From Xenoacremonium recifei (Eukaryota > Ascomycota > Sordariomycetes > Hypocreales > Nectriaceae): DNA of 64,000 bases. The translations under genes were made by a program, and so were the position numbers. The notes under the pieces are model-generated. The model worked only from the letters and a program-made list of their open reading frames with translations, searched no databases and was not told where the DNA came from. Each line of letters starts with the position of its first letter. The first letter of the stretch is position 1. Location of the stretch: the NCBI GenBank assembly GCA_012184525.1, contig WOFQ01000004.1, forward strand, positions 558,001 to 622,000. The letters are read 5' to 3'. This document shows, piece by piece, positions 10,501 to 20,090 of this stretch.

Positions 10501-11766
10501 CAGACGACCAAGACTTCTGAACTTGAGGAACTTCAAAACAAGCACCAGAACGAGATGGAAGATTTGCAGACCAAGTACGAGCGCCTGGTTAGCAACGCGC
10601 AAGAGGATGGTCAGAAGGCCGAACAACACCTTCTGGAACGCCTCAGCCTCTCCGCATCTAAGACCGAGCATCTCCAGGATCGCATCCTGCACCTGGAGGA
10701 CAAGCTTGAGATTGCTAAGGAAGCAGCAGCAGCTGCTGCTCAAGCTGCCAAATCTGCCGGCGCTGAGCCTTCCGCCCGCCCCAGCGCTCGAAACCTTGAG
10801 CCTCCTGAGAAGATTTCCCCTCAGGCTCTGCGAGAATCAATCATGGTTCTCCAGGAGCAGCTCCAGGCCCGTGAGCAGCGCATCGAGGAACTCGAGCATT
10901 CGCTTGCCGACGTTGACCCCGATGCTGCGAACAAGATCACAAAGCGCGACGACGAGATTAGCTGGCTCCGAGAGCTTCTGGCTGTTCGACACGAGAACCT
11001 CCAGGACATTATCACTGCAATCTCAAGCGATGCGTACGATCCTAACGCAGTGAAGGATGCCGCTATCAGACTCAAGGCGAACCTCCAGATGGAGGAGCAA
11101 GAGCGTGAGAGGGCGATGAATGGTGGATCGGCTATCAACCTCCCTAACATCGCCCAAACGCTTCAAGCTGCTACGCCCAAGGTTGCTCAGGCTGTTGGAC
11201 CTATTGCGGCCGCTTGGGGCAACTGGCGAAAAGGCAAAGAGTCGCTTAGCAGCGTTCTGAGCTCGCCGGCTGCCCGAAATGCTACCCCGTCCAAGAGCAG
11301 TCCTATTCCCCAGAACCTTTTGGGAGGGCTTCTCACACCCCCCGCGTCTACGTTGCGCCAGACCCCCCCTGTTTTGGACAACCGACCCCAGCCAACTGCC
11401 TTCGCCAACACTGGCCGACGTTACATGTCTCAGGGTGTCTTGCCGGACCGAGAGCGGGCACCCCCAACTTCGTCGCTGCTCGGCCAAGACCGAATAGTCT
11501 CGAACAATGGCATGTACGGCCGAGAGCGCATGTCTTCAACTAGCTCCATGCTTGGCCGTGATCGGGCTCCATCGAACACCTCAGTGTTGACACGAGACCG
11601 AGTCGCCAGCATCTCCCACCGATCTGAGCTTCCAGCGAGCAGCACTCCGCCGCGAAAGCACTCTCATGGCGAGCCTATGACTCCCCCCATGATGCGGTCT
11701 AGCATCTACGACTCGGACGCCCAGCCGGGCGACTTTGATGATAACGACTTCTTCGAGGAGGACTAA
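4597..11766 (+). CDS. Giant coiled-coil protein, 5' end unresolved
   Basis: An uninterrupted frame of 2389 codons. Residues 1-330 are Ser/Pro-rich and probably disordered. A compact basic block at about 333-445 (starts KKRVPWKGKNIM) looks like the most conserved part. Phe/Pro-rich low-complexity sequence follows, including a hexapeptide repeat at 696-734 and three GL(G/A)xSR(F/Y) repeats near 1200-1245. From about 1400 to 2130 the sequence is a long heptad-type coiled coil rich in Glu, Leu, Arg and Gln. The C terminus is disordered, has degenerate RDR-containing repeats and ends acidic. I believe orthologues exist across filamentous ascomycetes, but I cannot name a function; a cytoskeletal, spindle-pole or septal scaffold is an inference from architecture. 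The first codon is GTG after an intron acceptor, and the first in-frame ATG is codon 259, so the true start lies in an upstream exon or is non-AUG. Confidence 0.85.
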   Translation: MPVKTSSSRLSTSPPSALAQDGPRVSRSRTPSPPRSPALSTASTADGEDEIESSPILPPLPAPRLPDRALELLRTPPVGLADESQFGTASWGSPYPRTDRNLRRQSFSSDASEESPLHQLAIETPFLRPAPELGELLNPQPESHTPLSAAAAVLANRARRQTRGLTEDWIRTHTTHDLNDESRHWFSDGSGSEHSSLSGSEQDWLDERDPRTPRATQQKLSITSSRTASRHPRARSSIETLRAGDPLSPKTGQSQSADMATEQAAPATHDAASDRSLEVAPTQEPTVAESPVKSAPAMPAEPKANGEIKVPATPTKNKEKPLPKEPAATPRIKKRVPWKGKNIMVLLPRDEDRGKPGNAPFPLRQHEIQRMFDSWEELGYDINGFDLEVEGYQPPGTDDSQSRDAWPNFEDIVQERAEKSYHVALPDLNAWKNYVNELQEAKLRALGVSFGDEEPEPAPSTISPATVATNLSRQASAQYPPFPFSPPLPTSSASSNHATQGFPFPGSMVPGRSPATQSPGLSGASPVSFAGPPGKFNPRQSISFPASSSPFGFQSPQGWPNQAGILQGLTRHDSPSLMNNFSGIMSPGSPFGPESPSIPLHQRHQSLQYPMLPHQFSQLQPARNSPRLQEVREDEEETEVKSPSKTPEPPKQNPDDLQAEIDEAEYHLEEQLRNQLEHEDYNPQPQTEEPAPAPEPFIPAREFVPGQEFMPGKEFIPGREFVPVKEFIPGQEFIPSHDRQLSSSFPMPERFASEPSKPLVLHHPRPHSRGHSLTQNFFQDNHDETSLNNFSKLNEIPEAQKGDEAYEIETNPSNLGTPVQDFDFANGFPGHQKTLSTVSNPWNDAVSVSSSNARRSSHGSKPSLSKLNVQAPEFKFNPGASFAPTNTFTPGQFSFSANNFQPAVFQAAPNTFSSPPAFSNFTPSKISAGAPSFSPGQSDFSFSASGPKFNPDAPAFTPFTPNSVASPQSGSESLGHRGSIFGSIDLTSNAVKPAKKSKAIPIVRPSSRSSAKSLKVAEQSYDEDEEGRLIDETRFKRARSSAPDGDDVPLFAEQPTDATSPVLENVTEEAVKEDHSAAEGDHGLPVDTSMSSIVTSDQIDTKATTATPSEVSPDDVKVNRWGPFEFEDKMDIQSFNDARPFGEDTFKHGHKKTLSATAQAFTPGATTYGEPEATEEEEEQEPFEPSPITSPVVPPRRVSGLGSSRFSSPPSSAKPKGLGASRFASPPPKPKGLAASRYARDPTPEEKPLPAVPVEDNVIESVENETETQESQMAANAMPSFDNSQILSFEEIDAVMQQLEENPSMGVNKVPEPTTWQPSSPIRKMSIAAVADSSPYRLEPPTEQYTRDEASLTPREYHGLPEPTQPMLSTELEDPFVDPPEALQTPENGEALEDGESLPASDWEAAFSEDEQDKLDNRAQFFDGRVNDVVGNLLASRLEPLEKALFTIQHSLASQTRRTPSSRRDMRSVSAELQPSDADDEDEEPIPRRSMSPRRDRRMDQIRVAVMEGLAAQQRNIAAVSSEPAPAPAAILEAFEDMKKSLSSNVQLGEELKRAVEDAVARQMPATRQLDIDASDRVDELQAKLLDLEQRLYLEQTRAEKEIAERRAAEDMAAELNRKLSAAETRVEVEIINRSVFDQRVTDLEEKLRNHEERNEEEIHQRRLAEDRLSEVQRLLRISSEEETRLREAVDEKDQRIKSMEQASGKTSMRMALLEAAQNNNTQSHAEMTNKINALEADLRNVRQDNNHWRTQAEQAEEAARRKSEELARVLEENQHMQKSLNTLSTQLEENERLRETWRAKFMSLQEDMGRAAREIAEDNAQRIKKDQATIARQEVLDARLQAEAKTRERLEIEMERLQENERTGMRAVNECKRLEGLIAELKTENHNLELKAARYQRDYEEARESGVSEVKRTRMALQTEIDSANNQVNVIREELEEQNAKLRAELDHVKLEADTANAQKEMLLEEAQTTKTSELEELQNKHQNEMEDLQTKYERLVSNAQEDGQKAEQHLLERLSLSASKTEHLQDRILHLEDKLEIAKEAAAAAAQAAKSAGAEPSARPSARNLEPPEKISPQALRESIMVLQEQLQAREQRIEELEHSLADVDPDAANKITKRDDEISWLRELLAVRHENLQDIITAISSDAYDPNAVKDAAIRLKANLQMEEQERERAMNGGSAINLPNIAQTLQAATPKVAQAVGPIAAAWGNWRKGKESLSSVLSSPAARNATPSKSSPIPQNLLGGLLTPPASTLRQTPPVLDNRPQPTAFANTGRRYMSQGVLPDRERAPPTSSLLGQDRIVSNNGMYGRERMSSTSSMLGRDRAPSNTSVLTRDRVASISHRSELPASSTPPRKHSHGEPMTPPMMRSSIYDSDAQPGDFDDNDFFEED
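6682..6804 (+). repeat. Hexapeptide-coding tandem repeat, about 6.5 units
   Basis: Inside the coiled-coil gene, residues 696-736 repeat F-(I/V/M)-P-(G/A/V)-(Q/K/R)-E six and a half times. The DNA copies have diverged mainly at third positions, so the protein pattern appears to be under selection rather than being a fresh microsatellite. Confidence 0.85.
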
Positions 11767-12527
11767 GCAACCCCATCATCATGAAGAGAGGGTTGTGGCG
11801 GGATCGGCGATGATTGCGATCCTGCTTATATCGAACTATATCTACTTTTCCTTTGTCATAAAACAACAGATCTGTCACACGGCCGAAAAAATATGCGCTG
11901 CACATCACTACTCCGTTCCACCCGAGACTGCAAGCTAGAAAGATACCCCCTTTGGATTGATGTTATACGCCTCAGAATGGGATTTTGTTTTCACCGCGTT
12001 TCCACCTATCACAAAAAGTACAAAAAAAAGGAAGGGAAGGGAGCGGAAGAAGATCGACGCAAGTCTGGGATATAAAACAGAAAAGGACAAAAAAATGCTC
12101 CCAAGATTCATGCGTGTTGTTATTTAGCTATTATTTACTATCACCTCCACGAGCGGATGCATAGCGGTCTGGTGGGCGGTTGTGATTGGAATTTTACTGT
12201 TTTTCGCTCGCTCGGTGGACGTTATACAGCGGAGAGACCGTTGCAGCTTGAGCTATCCTCGTATATAATCATAATCTGCATTCCCACAAGCATATATCAC
12301 TCTTCATGGTCATGTTTTCGTGAGTCGAGCAAAGTTTTCTCATTAATAGGACTTCTGTTGTGCAGTCCGTGCCATGTGAATGATCCCCAGCCCGCTCCTT
12401 ATGGGATAGGTATTCAATGAAAAGCACAACCTCGAACGCGCAAGCGGTCATGAGCCTCCACAGCCAGTATAAAAGACATGATGTTATATATAAGGTATGT
12501 ACGTCTGCTGTCGCAGAGGTGGAGGAA
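11767..12527. other. Convergent intergenic region
   Basis: This lies between the 3' ends of the coiled-coil gene (plus) and the SRP receptor gene (minus). It is comparatively AT-rich, with A-rich runs near 12000-12100. No gene is supported; both 3' UTRs must lie here. Confidence 0.6.
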
Positions 12528-14695
12528 TTAGGTGCTGCTGAGGAGCTTCTCGACAGCCCATTTGACGGAGAAGTTTCGCAGGTCGGAGTAGTGTTGGCCG
12601 ACACCGACAAAGAGCACGGGGACGTTGGTGGCGTGGACGAGACTGACCAGCGTGCCGACCATGTCGCCGACAGTGTCGCACTTGGAGATGATGAAGCCAT
12701 CGAGTGAACGCACGGCACCGAAGGCGGCGTTGAAGTTGCGCGCTTGAGCAACGGAATCTGTGCCGACGAGGGCCTGGTGGGTTGTTAGCAGATGATAGAT
12801 CTAAGATAAGGAAGGGGTTGAGCATACCTCGCCAACCATGAGGATCTTGTCAGGCTGGGCGAACTTGGCGAACTTCTCGAGCGAAGACATGAGGCGCTGG
12901 TCATTGTGGCGACGACCGGCCGTGTCGATGAGAACAACATCGAAGCCTTCCTGCGCAGCGTGGGTCACGGCATCCTTGGCCACGGTAGCAGCGTCCTTGC
13001 CGTAACCCTTCTGATACAGCTCGACACGACCGCCCTCACGAGCCGTCAACTCCTTCAAGTTGCGGACGTGGACGGCAAGCTGCTCGACGGCGCCGGATCG
13101 GAATGTGTCACCGGCGGCAATGAGGACCTTGTACTTGTTCTGCAGCAGGAAGAAGCAGATCTTGGACAGGTTGGTCGACTTGCCCACCCCGTTGACGCCT
13201 ACTATGGACATCACATAGGGACGGGGCTTGCGGAGGGATGTGGCGGGAGGGGAGGTGATGGCGTCGATCTCGCGGAGGAGGTCGAGGGAGGAGGTCGGGG
13301 TGAGCATCTTTGTGAGTGATGCTTCCATGGCGGTCTGGATCTTGGCGTTGATGCCTAGGGAGTGGTCAGTGAATGTTCGATGAGAGTAGGGGTTAAGAGG
13401 TTAAAACTCACTTTCAAAGCTGCCAGTCTTCACACCAATCAACTCCTTTTCAACACCTTCACATAACCGAACGGCGGCTTCCCGCGCCACGTTCTTCTTG
13501 AGAAGGTGCTCCTCCATCCCCTTCATGGCCTTGTCAAGATCTTCCTTGGTTAAGGTCTTGCCACCCACGACATTCCTGAACAGCCCACTGATAGCACTGA
13601 CTCCCGTGCCAAGCAAACCGCCCTTGGATTGAGGGTTTGAGTTTGCAGCTTTTTGTGCTTCGGCGGATGCCAGGATGTCATGAACTTCGTCACCCAAGTC
13701 CTTTAGCACAAACTTGCCCTTCGACCTCGAACCCCACGTGTTGGCGTCGATTTCCTCAAGGGCCGACGACCGTCCAACAGCCTCGACTTCTGAATCGCTA
13801 TTCAGATTTGTCTGCGAATAGTCTAGTTGAACGTCGTCTTCCTCGTCCGCGAACCCATCAGCGTCCCACTTGCGCCCCTTTTTGGGCGCCTTGCCACCCT
13901 TCTTGCGACTGGACGCCTCGTCGCCCGACGACATGACTGCAGGAGCATGATTCTTCGCCTTGCGGGCGCGTCGGGACATCTTGGCGACAGGCCCGGCTTT
14001 GGCGACTACAAGATGGCTGCTGGCAGGGGTTGTGGGCCGTGATGCGTTCGGAGATACGGCGGGGGTCGATTCGGTCGACACGGCTTCGTGGATGCCATTG
14101 AGGGACCGCCCTCTGTATGTGAGGCCTGGCGCAATGGGAGGCTCATCGCCGAGGTTTCCAGACACTGTTTTCTCCTCTAGGGGCTGCGCGCCGGTCGAAA
14201 TAGAGGATGCGCCGTTGGCAGTCGATGTGTCCAGTTCCCGAAGTTGTTGGTCAAAGTACTTATCAAAGGCATGGCATTCGACTAGCGTTGTGTGCGGTTT
14301 GGTCAGCTGCTCGCCGTAGAGGTTGACGAAGATGGTCTTGATGTTATCGACGAGCTTGTCAACCCATGACAGGTGAAGCAGTGAGCGGTAGACAGCCTGG
14401 ATTCATGACAAGGTCAGCGCCGAAAATCGGTGCGAACGGATCGCAGGGACAGAATACCCACCACAAAGATGACGCCCAATTCCTTAACGAGAGTCCATTT
14501 CAGAGTGTGCTGATCGCTCTTATATGGTGGGTTACGGGCAGCCGAGTTGTTCTCGCGGATGGCAGCAATGCCACCTTTCTCCTCAATGAAGGTGTCGGCG
14601 ATGAAGTTGTTGATGATCGAGGGGTTGATAGGCGAGTAGGTCCTTGACCAGACGACCACACCCGACGTGGTCAGGATTTCGAACGTGTCCAGCAT
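12528..14695 (-). CDS. SRP101: Signal recognition particle receptor subunit alpha
   Basis: Four exons on the minus strand: 14462-14695, 13412-14396, 12828-13354 and 12528-12773, giving 663 residues. The N terminus (MLDTFEILTTSGVVVWS) is the longin-like SRX domain that binds the beta subunit at the ER membrane. A charged linker (about 140-380) contains a Lys-rich stretch. The C-terminal NG domain carries the SRP-type GTPase motifs: P-loop GVNGVGKST at 459-467, DTAGR, SKCDT in the G4 position and a terminal GVGQ..DL motif. The protein docks ribosome-SRP complexes at the ER and hydrolyses GTP together with Srp54. Length fits the family. It starts 476 bp from YIF1 on the other strand. Confidence 0.96.
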
Positions 14696-15171
14696 CCTGT
14701 CTCTGTGCGCGCAGTGGAAGACGCTGCTGCGGAAGAGGAGAAGGAGGAGGAGAGTCGACAAGGGGACGAGACGGACGTAGGTCGAGAGGCGACGAACGGC
14801 TGATGGACAAGGACACGCGGTGGCTAATGCTGCGAAGGACTGGGCTGGACCGGAGTCGCCGCCAGATATCGATGTTGGAGGTTGCAGGGCTATCTTATCG
14901 ATAGGGCCTCGGATTTACAGGGGTCCGGGCCTGGGCGAAGTGTGGCTCGTGCACACCGCGGCCTGGGGCTTGTGCTCCTAGCGGGAACGTGGCGGGATGA
15001 CGGCGCATCCAATCGAGGCCAAGCGACCACATTTCCTGAACCTGAACAAACACCAGCCAGCAGCTCCTTGTCCAACGACGCCGTCAGCTCTCCAGCGACA
15101 ACCCTTTCACCCCTTGTACTTTACGTCTCTTCCTCCCGTTTGTGTATTGTCTCTAGAGCTTCTCGACCATC
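14696..15171. promoter_or_regulatory. Shared divergent promoter of SRP101 and YIF1
   Basis: 476 bp separate the two start codons, so both core promoters must lie here. Pyrimidine-rich stretches precede the YIF1 start (for example around 15120-15170). No gene lies between; the open frames are short shadows. Confidence 0.6.
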
Positions 15172-16310
15172 ATGCAGCGCGCGGCGTACGGGCAGTCGCC
15201 CCCCCTTCATCATCCCGTGCCGCAGCACGTCTCGACCGTCCCCCAACTCCGATCGCCTCCAATCCCCACGGGCTCTGCGCAGTCGCAACAGGCGGGCTAT
15301 GGCGGCACGCCCTACCAGCAGCAGGGCGGCACGAGCGGCAATGTGTTTGGTGCTTATAGCCAGTTCATGAACGATCCGACGGCGCAAGTGGCGGCGCAGT
15401 TTGGCCAGACGGCCTTCAAGCATGGCCAGGAGATGATGGAACAAAATGTTGGCACACCTCTTTTCAGGATCTTGTTGACGGTGCAAATATACTAACCGGT
15501 CGTAGTTCGGACGATACGTCAACGTGTCGGCGTTGAAACACTACTTCAACGTCTCCAACTCATACGTCGTCAACAAGCTCTTCCTCGTCCTCTTCCCCTG
15601 GCGGCACAAGCCGTGGTCGCGCAAGCAGACGGTTGGCCCCAATGGACAGGAGAACTACTATCTGCCGCCCCGAGAAGATATCAACAGCCCCGACATGTAT
15701 ATTCCAGGTTAGTCGATACGATGATAGTGCGGCGGTTTGAGGACAACACAACTGATGCCTAGGCAGTCATGGCGATCGTTACCTACATTCTCCTCTCGAC
15801 CCTCATTGCTGGCCTAAGGGGCCAATTCCAGCCAGAGCTTCTAGGGTACACGGCGACAATAGGCTTGGTCGTGGTCATTGTAGAAATCTTTGCGCTGAAG
15901 CTGGGATGTTATCTCTTGAGCATCTCGAGCCAGTCCCAGCTCTTTGACTTGATCGCGTACTCAGGGTACAAGTTTGTGGGAATCATTGTCACCATTGCCG
16001 TTGCGGAGATCTTCAACGGTGGACAGGGCACTGGTGGCTGGGTAGGCTGGCTCGTGTTCTTCTACACATTCCTGGCCAACTCTCTCTTCTTGGTAGGTCC
16101 TCTCATGACATCGTTATGACATGCGACGCGATGCTGACTACAAGCTAGATGCGATCCCTCAAGTATGTCCTTCTGCCCGAGACTTCTGGCAACACCGGAG
16201 GACCCATGCAGACGGACTCGCGGGCCAAGCGCAACCAAAGGACGCAGTTTCTCTTCTTCTACTCGTACCTCGTGCAGTTCTTCTTCATGTGGGTTCTCAC
16301 GCGGGCCTAG
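15172..16310 (+). CDS. YIF1: Yif1-family Golgi/COPII membrane protein
   Basis: Exons 15172-15447, 15506-15707, 15767-16092 and 16149-16310, 321 residues. The N terminus is cytosolic and Gln/Pro-rich. The family block begins with GQ..EQN followed by FGRYVNVSALKHYF across the first junction, a hallmark of Yif1. The C-terminal half has about five hydrophobic segments (VMAIVTYILLST onward) and ends in a very hydrophobic helix, MWVLTRA. Yif1 works with Yip1 and Ypt GTPases in ER-to-Golgi vesicle transport. The first intron has a slightly unusual GTTGGC donor but a perfect TACTAAC branch point. The gene diverges from the SRP receptor gene, also a secretory-pathway component. Confidence 0.95.
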
Positions 16311-16968
16311 ACTCGAGGCTGAAGCATGCGAGATGGATCACGGACTCGACGGGAAAAGGCTGGTGGCTGGGTTGCTGGCGCTGGCGCATTACAGGATGGT
16401 TGCATTGCTCGATCGATCGATCACACAAACAAAACTTCATAGAAGGCATCTGGCTATGAGATTGGGAGGCGGGGGACTTATCATGACACGAAACCTCGGT
16501 TGTATGTACTACTACATGTCATCTTGAATAAATATCTTATATAGAAACGACTAGTTTGACGGCTGAGGAAACGCTGTGGTGCAGATGTTTGGTCGAAGTC
16601 CTGTTAGAGCCCGGTCCTTCCCCACGCCGGAACGTTGCCAGATCTTACAGGCCCTGCTCTCCCCACAAAACCTCCCTTTAACTACCGCTTACCGTTAACA
16701 CCGCAAGCCCGCTCTCCGGCTTTCGCTACGGATATCATCTTCCTATATCTCGCCTAGTTTTCATCCTTGGATATCATCCTGTCTTTTCTGCTTCCCTCCT
16801 AAAGATCTCCCTTTGCATGCAAGCCTATTGGATAGACTGAGCCTCCGCCCTTCTTATCACAGTGCCTTCTCTTCTAAGACTCTAGAAACCATCACCGCTT
16901 TCCCTTCCACTTCTTCCCTCACAAGGAGCATTTCTTCATAGAACAACTCATACCAGACATCAGTCAAC
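16311..16968. other. Intergenic, YIF1 3' region and promoter of the Mpv17-type gene
   Basis: No gene supported. A TCGATCGATCGATCA microrepeat lies near 16408-16422. From 16740 the plus strand becomes strongly pyrimidine-rich (long CT-type runs), consistent with the leader of the next gene. Confidence 0.5.
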
Positions 16969-17797
16969 ATGGCGCTCTCACCTATGGTGACGGCGATGAT
17001 CCAGTCCGCCGCTCTTGGCGCGTTCTCGAATGTGTTGGCCCAAGTCCTCACCGCGACCAAAGCCGGGGTAAGAGAACCCCGCCCCCGCCTCTTCATGACC
17101 CCAGCCCATGAGAGGATTTTGTATATTGAGGAAAACTAACGATGCTTCTCAGACGAGTATCTCAATCGACTGGATCCCCGTGTTCCAGTTCTTGTTGTTT
17201 AATTTGATCGCCGTCCCACCCAACTTCCTCTGGTCAGTTACCCCTCCCTCCATCATGATCTTCACCGCCATCACGACCGCGGTTGACAGACATCTGAACA
17301 TCACGTAAGAACTTCTACTCACTTCTTGCAGGCAAGATTTTCTCGAATCAACCTTCCCCGCGCACCCCAAGCCAGCGCCTCATCCCAAGAAGTCAGACAC
17401 CCCTGCGCCTCCTCCGGCTCTCTCCATCCGCAACACGATCATCAAGATCGTCCTGGACCAAACTATCGGTGCAGCCCTCAACACGCTGCTCTTTAGCACC
17501 TTCACGCACTCCCTGCGTCTTGCTCTACGGCCCTCGCCCCCCATTACCTCACTACCCAAAGCCGCCGCCTTCTGGACATCCCCAGGCGCCGTAGACTTCC
17601 GTCGCGTGGACTGGAGCCGCGTCTGGGATGCCAGTTGTGCTGACTTCCGCCCCATTTACACCGCAGGGCTGCAGCTGTGGCCCGCGGTGAGCGTCATCAA
17701 CTTTACCTTGGTCAAGACGGTTGAGGGACGCAACCTCGTTGGTGCGCTCGCCGGTGTGGTCTGGGGTGTGTATATGAGCATGTTCTCCGCGGAGTGA
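16969..17797 (+). CDS. Mpv17/PMP22 family membrane protein
   Basis: Exons 16969-17067, 17153-17232 and 17332-17797, 214 residues. The C-terminal part carries the family pattern: an aromatic D-x-R-P-x-Y-x-x-x-x-L-W-P-x-x-x-x-x-N-F block (DFRPIYTAGLQLWP then INF), followed by a helix with the order VVWGVYMSMF near the end. Four hydrophobic segments are visible. Relatives sit in the peroxisomal or inner mitochondrial membrane (Pmp22, Sym1, Mpv17) and are proposed to form channels; which organelle applies here is not clear from sequence. The N terminus has no obvious cleavable presequence. The second intron (99 nt) also contains an internal GTAAGA that could act as an alternative donor. Confidence 0.88.
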
Positions 17798-18641
17798 GCG
17801 TGCTGTCTTACTGATATGCAACGAGATTGCGTTTCGTGGAGTTGGGTGCTTGGAGAGGCTGGAAGTTGGATACAGAGTGTGTTGTTTAGAAACGTGGTCA
17901 TGACAAATCTGATAGATAGAGATTGGGATTGGCGTTAGATCATGGGGTAAAGATTTCGTGTTAGGCAGAAGAGAACTGGATATATGAGAAGAGCTAGACA
18001 ACTTACTCATTACCTTTCTTATACGTGAACAACACCTCTGTACTTTGGAGAGTGTCAATCAAACAAATGATAAGAGACAAGGGGGCTAAGAGGAAATCAT
18101 AGTCGGTGCCAAAAGCCACGTAGGTTAGCTGTCTTCGGCTGTCGTGGTGATTTATCTAGCATAAGTTGAAAAGTCTCAATCAAAGGATCAAGGTCCTTGA
18201 TGCCTATCTCAAATATATCATATCGACACAATGACAGCCACTTCAAAAAGGGAACACAGAGTAGTGTTGATGAGATGTCGCTGTAGAGCGTCGCTAGACT
18301 ACCAATTATACATACAATCCATACAACCAGCCTCGCCGTTTTTTTCCCACCTGCACTCACCATCCACGCACCAAGCTCATAGACAACGCTATAGCCAAAC
18401 TTCATACACAAGTACCGTACATCGAGTCCGTTCAAATGAGCCAACCACGCAATACTCTAAAAGGCCCTCCCTGCCAGCGCTGTCAGGCCTCATCGCTTCA
18501 AGTTAGTTAATCATACAACTGGAGACGTTGGGCGGCGTCCTCATGAGACTCCTGGTTAGGATATTCCATGCCTGGCAGCCACTCCAAACGTGTTGCAGCC
18601 CAGTGTTCATCATTAGATGATACAATGCTCTCATGACCCTC
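17798..18641. other. Convergent intergenic region
   Basis: Between the Mpv17-type gene (plus) and the hypothetical zinc-binding-like gene (minus). Relatively AT-rich, with no supported coding sequence; it holds both 3' UTRs. Confidence 0.55.
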
Positions 18642-20090
18642 CTAAATTTCACTCTCATCGGAAAGCGAACATTGACGATCTTCAGTCGTGGAAATACGCG
18701 AAAACCCCCACTGGTTGGCACCTTGGTCAATACCCAACCATCGCGCCGGGGCGTTCCCTTGAGCATTCTCAAAGGTCCCTGAACTAGCCGATCCAGAGAG
18801 AGCTTCTCTGTTCTCGCCGGCACGCGGAGTAAATTCGTGGGCAACTGGATTGAGCCGCGTAGGGGTACCTCGTGTAGGCGTACGCTGCGCAGGAGTGCGT
18901 CGCGCAGGTGATGGGTTTGGCGTGCGTGGTACTTGGGGAGGCACACCAAATCTTCTCCTTGTTCGAAATGGAGTGCGGTTGATATCTCGCAGAGGAGTCA
19001 TCCTGATCGGGTCCATTTCATCCATGTCCGGATTTGCAAGCCAGGCCCGCACACGCGGGCGGAACCATGGATCATCCAAGAATGGATCATCGACATGCTC
19101 AACGTTATCATCGATGGAGGGATGATCATCTGTGTCTGAGATGACGATTGAGCGGGAGTCTGTGTCGGATCCTTCGGTAGCATTGATATCAGTCGCTGTC
19201 GCGTAATCATTGAGTTCTGTATGGATTCCAACCGCATTCTCGCACTCTTCAATAGAGGCGCCTCCTGGGCGAGTGAACCAATCCGGGTCCGGTGTCGTAA
19301 TTCGAAGACGATAGTATTGGAAGATATCTTGTGCGACGTCGTACCACCACATCAACCAGGGACGAAACGCCCACGCTGTTTGCTCCTCGGTGTAAGGATT
19401 GAGCATGTTGGTGGCAAAGTTGTAAATGATGGCTAGAACCCATCTGACCTCCCTCGGAAGATGCTTGAGGGACTGTATGATGCACGACCAGCTGCGTGCG
19501 ATCTTAAAGATGGGGTCAAGTCGTTGTTCCTGATTCTTCAGTGAATCAAAGCAGCCGATCAAGTCGATATCGCGAGAACACGGCTGGTAGGCACGAAGAC
19601 CAGAGAAAGTGGTGAATTCGAGGAGGTACATGTTGGCGTGGCGCGTGTGAGGGATCAAGGTGCTGGAGATGCTCCGGTATGTGATGTCGTAGGTCGGAAC
19701 CTCATCGAGGACGCGAGCAACGCGAGCAACTGGGGTGTTGGGACGGCTGGAAGACATAAATGGTTCATTCCAGCGGAAGTCATTGATCTCTCGGGTGACT
19801 TCGAAAAGCTCCCTCCCAGCTGCAGCCATGGCCTGGTGTGCATTCGTGAGACTAACTGTGAAGTCCAGGTCCGATAACCAGCGGGCGGCGGGCTGTCCAT
19901 GGAAGAAGACGACGGCACATTCTCCACAGAAAGGTTGCAGGCAGTTTTTCGTGAAGACGAAAGCGTGGTACTTGTTGTGCACTGGGCAGAGATACTAGGC
20001 CTGGCCCAGGCGTGAGGGTTGCTCGTGGTTGACTGGAACCAACATCTGCCGGTAGGTGGAATAAGCGATGCATTTTCCTCGACACGCCAT
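18642..20090 (-). CDS. Uncharacterised protein with Cys/His-rich N terminus
   Basis: Proposed exons on the minus strand are 20040-20090 and 18642-19994, 467 residues; I do not recognise the family. The first exon encodes MACRGKC and continues after a 45-nt intron into LCPVH, so the N terminus reads C3, C7, C20, H23, C35, C40, C43: a probable zinc site. The middle (about 60-270) is aromatic-rich and looks globular. Residues 270-330 are acidic, and the C terminus is basic with RTP/TPxR repeats, possible proline-directed kinase sites. The second exon alone has no ATG near its start, and the frame upstream is closed by a TAG that is also the acceptor, so a splice here is needed. The 45-nt length is near the fungal minimum, so the exact donor is uncertain. 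Confidence 0.65.
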
